In this document: positions 23,146-34,878 of the stretch, in pieces
How the letters are laid out: each line of letters begins with the position of its first letter
Position numbering within the stretch: the stretch's first letter is position 1
From: Calocera cornea HHB12733
Taxonomy: Eukaryota; Basidiomycota; Dacrymycetes; Dacrymycetales; Dacrymycetaceae
NCBI GenBank assembly: GCA_001632435.1
Contig: KV424088.1
Span: 1 to 56,119, forward strand
Direction: 5' to 3'
DNA: 56,119 nucleotides
Notes under the pieces: generated by a model
Databases searched by the model: none
What the model saw: the letters and a program-made list of their open reading frames with translations, nothing else
Told to the model about the DNA's origin: nothing
Made by a program: the position numbers and the translations under genes

Positions 23146-24691
23146 ATGGACATCACAGGCTTCGCGCGCTCCCTCCTCCCATGGGGCGGCCCGGGTCCCA
23201 CAATGAACGGCGGCCAGAACCCCTACGGGAACGGATACGGCATCGCAGGCGCCCTCTACGACCCCCTCAAGCTCTTCGTCATCGGCGGCACAGTCGAGAC
23301 CAGCAGGAGGCTCGCCAGCTCCGCCTGGAGCCACTTCATCAACTGTGAGTACTCCCACTCGTCTCGTCTCGCTGGCTCCTTCCCCCCCCCCTCCTTCTGC
23401 GCGCCCTTGCGCCCCCGCCACGAGCATGTGACGCCGCTGCACGAGGCCCGCGCTCTATCGCCTCGCCCGGATGTCGGGCGCTTTCGCAATGTTCTGTTCC
23501 GCGCGTCTGCCTCGGTGTCACCTGCCCTATATGGCCTCTGGGAACGGGGCCCGCGGCTGTTCCTCCCGATATATGCGCGCGTTTCCCCCCAGGAGGCATG
23601 CCTCCCCCTGTCTGCACGCCTGCGGTGCACAGGCCGCTTTTCGCCGTCTCTGCGCTTCGAGGAGCACCGTCCGGATCGGGCATAGATGTGACTCATGAAG
23701 CCTCGCTGTTGGGTGTGACTCGGAAGCTTTCGTCTCTTTTCGTTCTAGCGATGCATTCCCCCTATTCGTCCGTCCCATGCGTGCCGAGCCCCGCTGACCC
23801 ACCCCAGCGTTCTTCCTCACGGCGCATTTCTCAGAAGAGGACTTCCCCTTCGACTGGCTCATGCACTGGCTCGCCAAGCAGCCCGCCTGGCACCGCTCGC
23901 GCGAGTTCGAGACGACCACGTGCTCGTCCTCCTCCCACGCGCTGTGGAAGACGGCGCAGTTCGATGCCGACTCGGATCTGTGGGGCGAGCACACGCAGGA
24001 GGACGACCCCACGGGGAAGCCCAGTATGAAGGTCGTCTTCCGCCCGACGCTCGACACGACCCATACGATGTAAGTCGCTAGCAGGTGGGAGCGGGCGCGG
24101 GAGGCTGACCGCATACAGCTTCTTTAAGGGCCACTGGCTCCGCGTGCGCAGGACAAGGAGCAACGGCGGGATCGAGATGCTGTCTATATCTGTCGTCGCG
24201 CGCTCGAACACGATCCTCAAGTCGCTCGTCCTGCAGGCGAAGCGCGAGTACGAGCTGGACTCGGAGCACCGGATACAGATCTACTTTGCCGACTCGCACG
24301 GCTCGTTCCGCTGGACCGACTCGCGGCACAAGCGCCCGATGAGCTCGATCGTCCTCGAGGACGAGACAAAAAACATGCTCATGAACGACTGCCGCGACTT
24401 CCTCCGGCCCGAGAGCGAAAAGTGGTACGCGGACCGCGGCATCCCCTACCGCCGCGGGTACCTGCTGTGGGGCGTGCCAGGCAGCGGAAAGACCAGCAGC
24501 ATACACGCGATTGCCGGCGAGCTCGATCTCGACATCTACGTCATCACGCTCAGCTCGAGCTGGATCAACGACGCCACCCTCACGAGCCTCATGGGCCGCG
24601 TGCCCGCCAGGTGTATCCTCCTGCTCGAGGACCTCGACGCGGCGTTCACGCGCTCGACGACGCGGGGCAAGAAGGACAACGGTGTCCCGCG

Positions 24692-24722
<31 letters not shown>

Positions 24723-25862
24723 TCCACGCTCCTGCTCGACGCGAACAGCATGCCTTACTCGTCGACGCACATGCACCACCACACCCTGAACGGGCACAAC
24801 CAGAGCCTCTCCGACACCAACACGCTGTCCCTCTCCGGCCTGCTCAACTCGCTCGACGGCGTCGCCGCGTCCGAGGGCCGCCTGCTCTTCGCGACGACGA
24901 ACCACATCACGAGGCTCGACCCGGCGCTCTCCCGCCCGGGCCGCATGGACGTCTGGATCGAGTTCCGCAACGCGACCAAGTGGCAGATGGAGAGCCTGTT
25001 CATGAACTTCTTCCCGTCCGCGCCGAAGGAGGCCGTCGACGCCCTGGAGCGGGAGGAGGAGGCCCTCGAGAAGGAGAGCAGGATGGCTTCCGCCAGCTCG
25101 TCATCCGCCTCCATCTCTACCGGCAGCACCGCGGGCAAGTCGAGCCGGTCCGGCACACCGGTCATGTCCGAGCCCGCGCTCCGGTCGCTCGCGAAGAAGT
25201 TCGCGGACAGCATTCCCGCGGACGAGTTCAGTGTCGCGGCGCTGCAGGGGTACCTGCTCAAGCACAAGACCTCGGCGATCAAGGCTGTCGAGGAGGCCGC
25301 CGCGTGGGTCGTCTCCGAGAGGGTGCTGCGGGAGCGCTTGAAGCGCGAGAAGGAGGAGAAGGAGCGGGAGGAGGAGAAGCTGCGGCAGAAGGAGGAGGAG
25401 GAGGAGCGCGAGAAGGACAAGAAGGACAACTGGCGCCGGAAGCGCGAGGAGCGCCTCAAGCGCGAGAAGGAGGAGGAGGAGCGCAAGGCTGAGGAGGAGG
25501 AGGAGCGCGCCGAGCGCGAGGCCGCCGCCAAGAGCAAGGCGGACAAGGCTAACGAGGGCAGCGAGAAGAAGGAGCCTGCGGCGGCGGCGGCGGCGGCGAA
25601 AGCCGAGCCTGCTGCTGGGGAGAAGGACAAGGACAAGGACAAGGCGGAGGAGACGGCCCTGCCCACGCCCAAGGAGGAGACACCCGAGCTCGAGGCGAGC
25701 ATGCTCGCGGACGAGAGCGACAAGGCGCCCGCGGTCAAGCAGGCCACGGCGAGCGGGTGGGTGCGCATCCCCGCGTCCGAGGCGCACGAGGTGATCAAGG
25801 CGGACATGATCGACTCTGTGCTGAGCCAAGCTGCCTATGCCCCTGTCTCTGAAGCTGCATGA
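23146..25862 (+). CDS. BCS1-like AAA ATPase
   Basis: Three exons (23146-23344, 23808-24069, 24119-25862) give 734 residues. A hydrophobic N-terminus is followed by a BCS1_N domain (FPFDWLMHWLAKQPAWHRSR, then FKGHWLRVRR and the MLSISVVARSNTILKSLV strand). The AAA module has Walker A (GVPGSGKTS), Walker B (CILLLEDLDAAF), sensor 1 (FATTNH) and the arginine-finger segment LSRPGRMDVWIEF. Bcs1 itself inserts the Rieske protein into mitochondrial complex III; basidiomycetes carry many paralogues of unknown role, and this one is much longer than the roughly 450-residue Bcs1. Extra parts are a 10-residue polyGln plus linker inside the AAA domain (about 24695-24790), a Ser-rich linker, a long Lys/Glu-rich coiled coil (about residues 545-650) and an Ala/Glu tail. 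Intron 1 is 463 nt, far longer than any other intron resolved here. Confidence 0.9.
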
Positions 25863-26371
25863 TCCGCCCACCACCAACTCGATCCACGAGCCGACTACCC
25901 ACCCACCAACTGCATATACGACCACCGAAACCACCCATTCAACTGTCTCATAGCCGACAATTTCGCTTATTTGTGTCTATACTGCTCCATCCCATCCCAC
26001 CAACCCATCAACCCACCCCACCCACCACTATGATGCCGCATCCCATGTTGATATCCCCTCTTTGCCCACTGTTTGCTAGTCAATCTTCTCACTGTGTATC
26101 TTTTGTCGTCAATCTGTAATATTACGATGTTCACGCCGAGCCGGTGCCGATGGGCGTTCGCCATTGGGAGTTGCGCTATCGTGGTGCCATTATTTTGTGC
26201 CGTTAGGGTCGCCTTATTCTCGGCGCCCGTGGTGACCCTGACGTCGGCGGCCCACACCATGGCACATCGAACCCCGACCGGGCCCCGGGGCGCCTCTGCA
26301 TATGCCCCGCAGCCAGCAAGGCCAACAGCCGGCGCAGTCCTTCCCCGTCCACCATCTTCACCTTGCCCACC
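25863..26371. other. intergenic region between the BCS1-like and P450 genes
   Basis: 3' UTR of the ATPase and a 250-base promoter region for the P450. Nothing else seen. Confidence 0.5.
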
Positions 26372-28156
26372 ATGGCCACCACCACCACCACCACCACGGC
26401 GATGGACGTCCTCCGTGCCCTCCTCGCCAAAGCGCACACGCTGACCCCGCTCGAAGTCGCCGCGCTCCTCCTCGCCGCCTACGCCCTCCGCCAGGCCTAC
26501 ATCGCCCTCACCCGCACGCGCACCACCCCCCTCCCCGGCCCCACGCCCGACAGCTGGCTCTGGGGCTTCTCCCGCGCAATGTTCCAGGGCGACTCGGCCG
26601 CGATGGTCGCGGGCTGGGCGGAGCAGTACGGCGCCGTGTTCCAGATCCCCGGCAGCTTGGGCAGCAAGCGGGTCGTCATCGCCGACCCCAAGGCCGTCGC
26701 GCACTTCTATGCGCACGAGACGTTCACGTACCAGCAGAACCAGTTTTCGAGGCACTTTCTCGCCGCGCTCGTGAGTCTATACCCCCTCCTGGGAGAGGCG
26801 CGAGCTGCTGACGCAGTGCATTGCAGTTCGGGAAGGGCATCCTCTGGGCCGAGGGGGAGAGCCACAAGCGCCAGCGCAAGATCTTGACGCCTGCATTCAG
26901 TAACCAGGCGATCAAAGAGCTCACCCCGGTCTTCTACGACTCGGTGTACAAGGCCAAGACCGCCTGGGACGCGCTGCTCGACGCCTCCCCCTCGGGCGAC
27001 GTGGTGATCGACGTGCAGAACTGGATGAACCGGATCTCGCTCGACTCGATCGGCGTGGCCGGGTTCGCGCACGACTTCCGCTCGCTCCAGGGCGAGAAGC
27101 CCGAGGTCGCAGAGGCGTTCGAGTCGTTTGGAAAGTTCAAGCCGAACAAGTTCTTCATGGTCATCATGCTCTTCGCGCAGTGGTTCCCGATCCTGCTGAA
27201 CATCCCGACGGGGAGGAATAAGCGGATCGCTCTGCTCGATCAGAGCATGACAAAGATCGCGGACCAGCTGCTGGACGAGGGCAGGAAGGCGGGCGACGAG
27301 GGCGACGGCGGCAAGGCCAAGGGGCGCAGCTTGATCGGTGCACTGGTTCGCGCGGAGAAGACGGACAAGATCGACCCCAGTGCCGGCGCGGGGCTGTACC
27401 TCCAGCCCGAGGAGGTCCTCGCGCAGATGAAGACGCTCGTCCTGGCCGGGTACGAGACGACGTCGATCTCGCTCACGTGGGCGCTCATCGAGCTCTCGCT
27501 GCACCCGGACAAGCAGGCCACGCTGCGCGACGAGCTCGCCCAGCTCGGGCAGGACGCGAGCTTCGACCAGCTCAACAACAACACCTTGCCCTACCTGGAC
27601 GGTGTCGTGCGCGAGGTATTGCGCTTGCACCCCCCGCTCACGGAGACGAACCGCATGGCCGCGCAGGACGACGTCGTCCCGCTCTCGCGGCCGATCACGG
27701 ACGCGAAGGGGAGGCAGGTCGACAGGCTCACCATCGCCGCCTACACCCCCGTGTCCATCCCCATCAAGACGATCAACATGAGCAAGGAGCTGTGGGGGCC
27801 GGACGCGGCCGAATTCGTCCCCGAGCGGTGGATCGGCGAGGCGGGGCTCAAGGGCAGGAGGGCGATGGAGGTCCAGGGATGGGGGCATATCCTCACCTTC
27901 GTTGATGGGCCCCGGACGTGCCTGGGGCGCGGGTTCGCCGTAGCCGAGTTTAAGGTTAGCATGCAGTGCGTGATTGGAGAACGACTTGCTGACTCTTGGG
28001 CAGTCCGTGCTGTCTACCTTGATTCGCAACTTTGCCTTCTCCCCGCGGGATCCGGAGGGCATCAAGCTGGAGCGCGCTCGCACACTCCTCCCGCGTCCCA
28101 AGCTCGAGGGAGAGGAGGGCATCGCACTGCCGCTCCGCGTCAGGAGGGTTGACTGA
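26372..28156 (+). CDS. cytochrome P450 monooxygenase
   Basis: Three exons (26372-26770, 26827-27954, 28004-28156) give 559 residues, or 549 from the second ATG at 26402, which lies right before the membrane anchor (LEVAALLLAAYALRQAYIAL). A proline hinge (PLPGPTP) follows. P450 marks in order: helix C WAEGESHKRQRKILTPAF, I-helix AGYETTSISL (oxygen-activating AGxxTT), K-helix EVLR (ExxR), PERW, and the haem loop FVDGPRTCLGRGFA with the Cys ligand. All are intact. The enzyme should sit on the ER face and need a P450 reductase. The FGKGILWAEGESHKRQRK form is common in large basidiomycete P450 families; I do not assign a CYP number or substrate. Its neighbours are an unrecognised gene and a carotenoid oxygenase. 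Confidence 0.95.
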
Positions 28157-28355
28157 GCTCAGCGACATTCATATCTCTCTAGCTACATGATTCACACTAG
28201 TGTGCCAATTGGATGTTGTACTACGGATATTCTGATGCTGGGCGTCTAAATACGATGTTTGCCTCCGCGTCACATTGTCAGCGGAACGCGGGATCCACTG
28301 GTACCTACTAAGTTCTTCCTCCGGCCCTCCTCTTTCCCCCAACCTAGTTGGCGGC

Positions 28356-29658
28356 ATGTTCGCCTTCGGAGCCGCCGGGTCCAGCTCGACCGCGCGCATA
28401 CGCAGGAACGGCTTCCAGACGCTGGCGTACGCCGAGCTCAAGGACGTGTTCGAGGCGACCCTGCGGATGGAGGGCAGCGCCGAGGCTGCGGTCACGCGAC
28501 TCATGTGCCTGTACAACTTTGAGGTCGGCGTCATGAAGACAATATTGGCTGGTACTGCTGGACCTATGCGCCGCGGGTTATGGAAGCTGCTCATACACTC
28601 CTGTAGAGAGAGGACTTTTTCTGGACTTTTCGCGCGCGACTTATGCCTCGCTCGCGCGGAAAGTCGGCCTGGACGCGTCGTTTTCCATGCAAGATACCCC
28701 GACGTTCCCGCTGCACCGAGCTCGAATACCGACGTCTCTGTTCAAGGAGATCGTCGGGGATATCGAGATGGCGGTGAAGCAGTACGGGCTCCCGCATGAG
28801 CTGGACAACGAGCCGACCCGATCACGGTTCATCGCCTCGGTGGGCGGTCCCCCTTTCCAGCCTCTGTGACGCTCACGTCGAGCCGGCAGATCTTCGCCCG
28901 CCTCTCATCGCACTTCGAGCTGCTCCTGCACACCTCGCTCGACAACTCCACCGGATCCAGGTTCTCGGACGACCGCGTGCAGTACACCTGGCGCATGCTT
29001 GGGCAGATCGCCATCGTCCTGGTTCACAATCGGGACGAGGAGATCTCGGGGCACGACCACCTGAACGCGATCGCGCACGTCATCGCCGAGTGCATCTGTG
29101 CGCCCTTCCCTTCCTGCGTCTCTGCTGCTCCCTTTTCCCTGAGAGTGTTGGAGTGTGCGGGCTGACGGTGCCGCAGCGTGCGACTTTGTCAACTACGAGC
29201 TGGGGTACGAGCCTGCGCGGGTCTACGCCATCTACACGGACGGCATCTCGTTCGATTTCTTCCGGTACGACGGCTCCTCCTCGCCGCGCTTCGCACGTGC
29301 GATCCAGACGGTGCCAAATTCGTTCCCCAAGGCCCGCCTGACGCTCCAGCCGCCGCAGACGGCCTCGGGCCGCGCCGCCTTCCTCCAGTCGTTGAGACCC
29401 GTGTGCGAGGCCGTGTTCTACTTCTTCATGCTTGGGTACGAGGCCTGCCTGGACACGTACTGCAACGAGGCGATCAACACTGTGCCCGAGAGCATCATTC
29501 ACAGGATGCGGCGGACGCTGCCCTGGGAGGCGAGCAGGGAGAGGGTCAAGGAGAGCCTGTATCTGGCGCTGGCGGCGGGGGAGGCGGCGCAGAGGGGAGA
29601 CTGGGAGACGGCCGAGGGGACGGCGGTGGAGGCACTGGGGAGGCTCAAGCAGAGGTAG
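28356..29658 (+). CDS. hypothetical protein, unrecognised
   Basis: Four exons (28356-28551, 28607-28839, 28890-29097, 29177-29658) join in phase to 372 residues. No signal peptide or membrane helix is obvious. Visible parts are a helical N-terminus (TLAYAELKDVFEATLRMEG), a middle segment (IFARLSSHFELLLHTSLDN, MLGQIAIVLVHNRDEEISGH) and a pattern CDFVNYELGYEPARVYAIYTD that alternates like beta strands. The C-terminus is helical with Ala-rich repeats. The consistent splicing and the lack of low complexity argue it is real. I do not recognise the family and give no function. It ends 325 bases from the convergent carotenoid oxygenase. An exon upstream of 28356 cannot be excluded. Confidence 0.75.
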
Positions 29659-29982
29659 GCACGGCCTTTCAGCTCGACCTGCTAATTGAACCGGGCTGAC
29701 CAGGGCGGTAGTGTGGCGTCGGTACCGCCGCCGTACCGCCGGACGGACTGCAAGCTTCTGGAAGCTTGGGATGAGCAGGCGATGATGCGGGTGTGATGGA
29801 ACGCTGTCCGAAGCGGAGCGGTCCCATACAGCCAGACAGACAATATGTATCATACGCAATGGAACACTGTTAAGCTCTCTGGTGGCCAACATCTTCCGTT
29901 TCAAGACACTGGGACATTCAATAAAACCATTAATCAAGACAAAGAACAACCCAAATCCCCATCTCACATCTCCAGCCGAGCC

Positions 29983-31693
29983 TCAAACGAACGCCCCATG
30001 AAACCCGGCGCCAACCCACTTCCCCTCCGGCGCCTCGGCTCGGGCGATCTCCTGCATAGTCCTCCCATCCAGCACCAACAGGAAGCTCCTCCTCCTCAGC
30101 CCGTCCAGTACGACGGTAAGCACCACCCCGTCGTCTTCCTCCGTCCCCCCGGGGCGGGAGACGAATATCGGCTCTCCCGGCGTCTGGCCGTCCGAGCCGT
30201 GCCAGTACAGCGCGCGCGGCGGGGCGCGCGAAACGTCGATCTTGACGATGCTGTCTGCGAAGCGGGGCGACGAGTCGCGTGTCTTGGACATGGCGTAGCA
30301 GTAGCGGTAGGGCTGGTGGGCCACATCCGGGCGGACGGTGGGCAGCTCGAGGTAGATGTCGGCGGATGTCCAGTCCACTATCGCCTCCCGCTCCCGCTGC
30401 TTCTTGCCCCCCGCGGCAGGCTGGGCCGGGTCGGGCAAGCGGTACCTCCTCGCGCACCCCAGGCTCTCCTTCGGGAACCCCCGGCGGAGCTCGTCGACGT
30501 ACAGCAGCCTGATGATCCCTGCGTCGGGGTAGACGGGCAAGTCGAGGACCACGTCCCCCGAGGCCGGGTCGTCGTACGCGTTCATGTAGTGGAAGGCGAA
30601 GAACGGCGCGGTCGTGTACTGCGCCAGGAGCCCGCCGGCGTGCCGGTCGATGACGTAGAACGTGCTGGGGTGTGAGGCGGTGGGGCGGATCGACTGGGCA
30701 AAGTTGCCGTGGTACAGCATCGACAGGCCTCCACTGGGCGCACAGTCACGGTCAGCTCAGCTCCCCCTGTACATGCGCTTGGGTTGGGTTGGGGAACGCA
30801 GCGCACCTGGTGAGCTCGCTCGCCCACACACACAGCACGACGTACCGTGCGGTCATAGCCAAACTGTGCACGTACGCGAGCGGTGCGCCGCGTATCTCGG
30901 CGAGCACGGTGACCTCCCCTGCGGGCGAGGTGCGGAAGACCTTGTACACCGGCTGCGGCCCGGGGGAGAGCACGAAGTTGTGGTACGCCCCCGTGAGGGG
31001 GTCGGTGCACCCGTGTGCTGCTGCAAGGGGCCCGTCGAGCGCGGGGGAGAGCGCACGGTACGTCGTTATGGCGAGCGGGTCGAGGGTGACCGGGTCCAGC
31101 AGCTGGAGAAGCGCCGCGTCCGTCTTGGCCACGAGGTACCTGGGCCGCTCGCCCGCGTCCTTCCGCAGGCGCTCGGGGATCAGCCCCTCCGGAAACCCCG
31201 GCAGGTCGGGGGACAGCGTGACCTGGACGTTGAGCCCGTCCGGCCTTCTATGCACGCGGGGATCGCCCTCCTCCCACCCGCCCAGCCGGCGGAACATGGT
31301 AAAGTACCTGCTGAACAGGCTCTGGCAGGGGTCGGCCTGCTGTCCGAAGCTGAGCCCGACGAGCTTGCCCGTGGCGGCGATCTCGTCCTCGGCTGCTTGG
31401 GCCGATTTGCGCGCGGTATACGTGACGCCCTGGGGGGTGATGGCGAACCGGTGGTTCATGCCCAGCCCATCGAACCAGTGCTGCACGTGCACTGCCCCGC
31501 CTTTGGCAGCGGGGGAGGGGACCGAGTAGGTGCCAGGCCCGGTGCGGTAGAGGATGCCTGTGAGCCAGTGCGGGATGTGGCCGGTGACGGGGAGGGGGAT
31601 GGGGGTGGGCGTCTCGGGGGTGTTGGAGAATGCGAGGAGGTGGGCGGCGTGGAGGGCTGCTGCGGTGGGGGTGGACGGTGCCGTGGAGGGCAT
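29983..31693 (-). CDS. carotenoid cleavage oxygenase (RPE65/CCD family)
   Basis: Two exons (31693-30807 and 30733-29983, 73-nt intron) give 545 residues, normal for the family. The seven-bladed propeller marks are present: GILYRTGPGTYSV near the N-terminus, HVQHWFDGLGMNHRF, and the four presumed iron-binding His in DGPLAAAHGCTDPLTG, AYVHSLAMTARY, FFAFHYMNAYDD and VGAGFHGAFV at the C-terminus. These non-haem iron enzymes split a C=C bond in carotenoids, apocarotenoids or stilbenes using oxygen. The substrate cannot be told here. No signal peptide is seen, so it is probably cytosolic. A TATA-like sequence lies about 45 bases upstream of the ATG. The GC content is very high throughout, like its neighbours. 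Confidence 0.95.
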
Positions 31694-31737
31694 CGGTGGG
31701 TGGGTTGGTGGGTCGGTGTGCAGTGCGGTGCGGTGGG

Positions 31738-31744
31738 TATATAA
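31738..31744 (-). promoter_or_regulatory. TATA box of the carotenoid oxygenase gene
   Basis: TTATATA on the minus strand, 45 bases before the start codon at 31693, so the leader would be very short. Confidence 0.5.
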
Positions 31745-32284
31745 GCGCTCGTGGGAGACCGCTGATGATGGCTGTCTAATCCTGCCGGTGGGACGCGACT
31801 TGTCCCCCGAGCGCGTGGGCGGCTGCCAAGACCACTGCGCGGTGGATCAGCGGACTGGGAGCACCCGGGCGATGGGTGAACGGTGCCGCATCTCCGCCAC
31901 GTGTGCATTCATCGCACTGACCTCCGGCAGAAGCTTGCAGAGAGGGGATGGGCGCTCGGCTTCTGACGTGCGCTCATTGGCTCGGGACATTCCTCGGAAC
32001 ATGCACTGGTCCCTGAGGCGCTCCTTGAGCACCCGGCCGCCGCCGCCGCTACCAACATGATGTTCTTGGTTGCTGCCCGCCGTTCACGTTCAAAGAGTCC
32101 GGCGGGATGTACAGGGTACTCAAACAACAATAGTGCTATTCCGTCTTTGACCAAAGCGATACAGTGCTATAACGTTACGATGGCTCGCCACATCATGCGA
32201 ATGGGGAAAGGTATCAAGATCTGCAAACGAGTGGACGACTCGGTATGAGTCAGTGTCGACTTGTCATTCCCAAGGCTAGCCAAC
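31745..32284. other. intergenic region
   Basis: Upstream region of the carotenoid oxygenase and 3' flank of the first aspartic-protease-like gene. No supported gene or RNA. Confidence 0.5.
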
Positions 32285-33921
32285 TTAGCCCAAGTAAGGT
32301 GAGCTTCCAGCGGCGCTCGCGCCCAGGTTCCGGGTCGCAAAGCCCATCAGGTTCGCCGCGTAGTGGAAGGCGATATAGTACTGGTCAATGAACGGCACAC
32401 CCGTGATCCAGTTGGTCGTATCGCCCGCGTCGTTCGCCGACGGATTGCAGAACCCGCTCCCGTTGTCGCTCGTGGTGTCCGCGAGGTTGAACGTGTAGTT
32501 GCGCATCTGCGTGCCGAAGAAGTTCCATGTCATGGTCGAGTCACACGGAATGATAAAGTTGCCGTTCGAGTCCGGCCCTTGCGCGCCGAGGAGGGACATG
32601 AGCGTGAGCCAGTCGTTGTGCGGCAACCCGAGCAGGCCGGGATCGCCGGTGTCAAAGGTAATTGCCGGATGGGTAAACTGCTCCGTCGCGTCGATCGTGT
32701 CAGACGATGGGGACGCCTGCACCCAGCGCTTGGACGTGGGGTTGGTCCACATCTCCTGCGGACCCATCGGAATCCAATCCACCTCGCCGGTAAACTTGTT
32801 CGCGTCCAGACCGCCGATCGCGCCCTGGGAGACGACACCCGGGGGAACATCTTCCGTGCCGTCCAACTGGTAGAAGGCGAGGACCGGGTTCTTGATGATT
32901 CCCTGCAAGAACATGGTCTCGACAAAGTTGGCGTAGTTTCCCGAGTTGCCGCATTGCGCGTAAAACACCTTGGCCATGCCAACGTTGCCATCAAGGCCTT
33001 CTCCGCTGGTCGGGATCTGGACAGCGGCACCGAACGTCGTCTGAGGAGTGGTAATGTCGCCGAACGTCAAAGTATCGTTCACTCGCCATGACTCGAACGT
33101 GTTCGCTGGTCCGCCATCGCCGAACGACTCGGTATCCTCGATGCTGAGGTTGACGAAGCTGGCCGATGGGTGATATTGGTTGTGCCCTTGACAGGCATCC
33201 TGGGTGCAGAAGACGGACATGACCCAGACGTCGGGGGCACCAGTGTCGAGCAAAACCTCAAGAGGTGGTTGATTGCCGCCGAGGACAATGGGGACGTGGT
33301 ATGAGAACCCGAGAGGAACGGTCGCGATGAAGGTGTCGGCTGCGAAGGTAGGGGCGACGGGCGGTGCAGGTGCTGCGTCCGCTCCATCCAATACGAACCG
33401 GTCGACCGTCATCTGACCGAATCCGTTGACAGAGGGATCATTGATGTTGGTCAACGTCATCGTATGGACATCATCGGAAAGGCCGGTGATGGTTGCGAGG
33501 AGGCGTGGATTCTCGGACCCGTTGGTCGACGCATTGAAGTACGAGAAGTCCTGGCAGTTGCCGCCATCAACGCAGACCTGGGCGAGCCCGCCGTCGGAGC
33601 GCTGAAAACCCCACCATTCCCAGGAGGAGGAGGCTTCTGTTGAAGTATATGAGCAAGATGTGTCGTATCGGCCAATTTGTGATGGGACATACGGGGAAAT
33701 GTGAAGGTCACGACGCCCGTATCACGCGGCCCGAGGAGGAATTCGGTTCCGCAACCTGACGAGCCAGGTTCGCCGAGCAGGTCCCAGGACGACAAGGGCG
33801 TGTAAGTAATGTGGGGATCGGTGGAGAAGACGGTAAAGCCTTGTGCGACCTGGGCGAAGGCGAGAGCGAGCGCACTGACCGCGATCAGCCTTAGGCCGGA
33901 GGGGGAGGTAAACAAGTGCAT
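32285..33921 (-). CDS. secreted pepsin-family (A1) aspartic protease with N-terminal jelly-roll-like domain, copy 1
   Basis: Exons 33921-33693 and 33636-32285 give 526 residues. A signal peptide (LIAVSALALAFAQVAQGF) is followed by about 140 residues matching the beta-rich domain common on fungal surface proteins (HITYTPLSSWDLL ... WEWWGFQRSDGGLAQVCVDG ... VHTMTLTNINDPS ... MTVDRFVLDG). Then comes an A1 protease core: VLGGNQPPLEVLLDTGAPDV with the first catalytic DTG, GLDGNVGMAK, QGAIGGLDANKFTGEVDWIP, and HPAITFDTGDPGLLGLP with the second DTG. Both Asp are present; the flap Tyr region is unclear. It is likely exported and processed. No GPI or membrane tail. It is the first of two tandem paralogues on the same strand, 957 bases apart. 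Confidence 0.85.
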
Positions 33922-34878
33922 TCTGCTCGACAGGATAGAGACAAAGGAGCGTGGGGTCGACAGCTAGAGAGCTGAGCAGCCCTCGTCGCCATACTTATAC
34001 GATCAAGATACACTCGTCGGCCGGTCAGCAGAAGACTGAAGGGGTGCCTCCCTCAGCATGCTCGGCCAGAAAGCGTGGACGGAACGGTGGGAAGCAACGG
34101 AGGTGCTTCCTGGCCATGCGTCGATCTTGATCTGGACCAGGTGCTCAACGATCTCGGTAAGAATTATTTGGCATAATTTCAATCGCTGGCAACTGGAAGT
34201 AGCCGGTGCGATGCTATCCCAGAGTTTGTGTGAATGGCAGATCAGCGCCGGCGCTTGTTCACGCAGCCCGACCTCGGTCAAAGGGTCGATTTTCATCCAG
34301 GCGTCGGCGTGTGGAGGGCGGCTGTCTGACCGCATCGGCCTCAGAAGTCGCCCAGAGAAGCCCCGTTTCTTGACGGGAGTTGACCGGACGCACGGTGACT
34401 AGCGTGGGGAGCGCCGTTTCGTGAAACGGTTGGCAGGCCGTCATACGACTTTGCCAAAGCAACTGAATGAAAGACGCGTCTTCCGCGTCCCGTGGTGACC
34501 GCACCACGTGCACATCGGAAAGCGTCCGATAAACGACACTGTCCTTGTGTAGGCACGGCCCAGGCAGCCGCGAACGCGCCCTGTTCTGCAAAAATAAACG
34601 CCAACAATGGAGTTCGTTCTGTTGGCAACTGATGCGCGCATGGTTGTATATATTACCGTTCTTCTATGCAAGGAACACGTTGATTTTCGTTTCTTTGGGA
34701 ACTAGGCGGCTGCATGGTGGTATATATTATAAAAAGTCCTTGTAGTGTAAGTCCGTGCATGTGTGGGTATAAGGTGTGGGTATAAGGCAATGCAATGGAT
34801 GGCGATGTGTGGTGGAATGCAAGAGATGGCGATGAGATCAAGAACGAAATGGCGGTCATAAAGCGGTGGCGGGGCAAC
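33922..34878. other. intergenic region between the two aspartic-protease-like paralogues
   Basis: No supported frame. TATATATTA occurs at 34648-34656 and again at 34723-34731, and GGGTATAAGG occurs twice around 34766-34787. Confidence 0.5.

Noticed and set aside
24078..25934. Long minus-strand frames opposite the BCS1-like gene
   Set aside because: Complement of highly biased coding sequence (Leu/Arg-rich artefacts).
26707..28122. 471-residue minus-strand frame opposite the P450
   Set aside because: The plus strand has all P450 motifs; the minus frame is its shadow.
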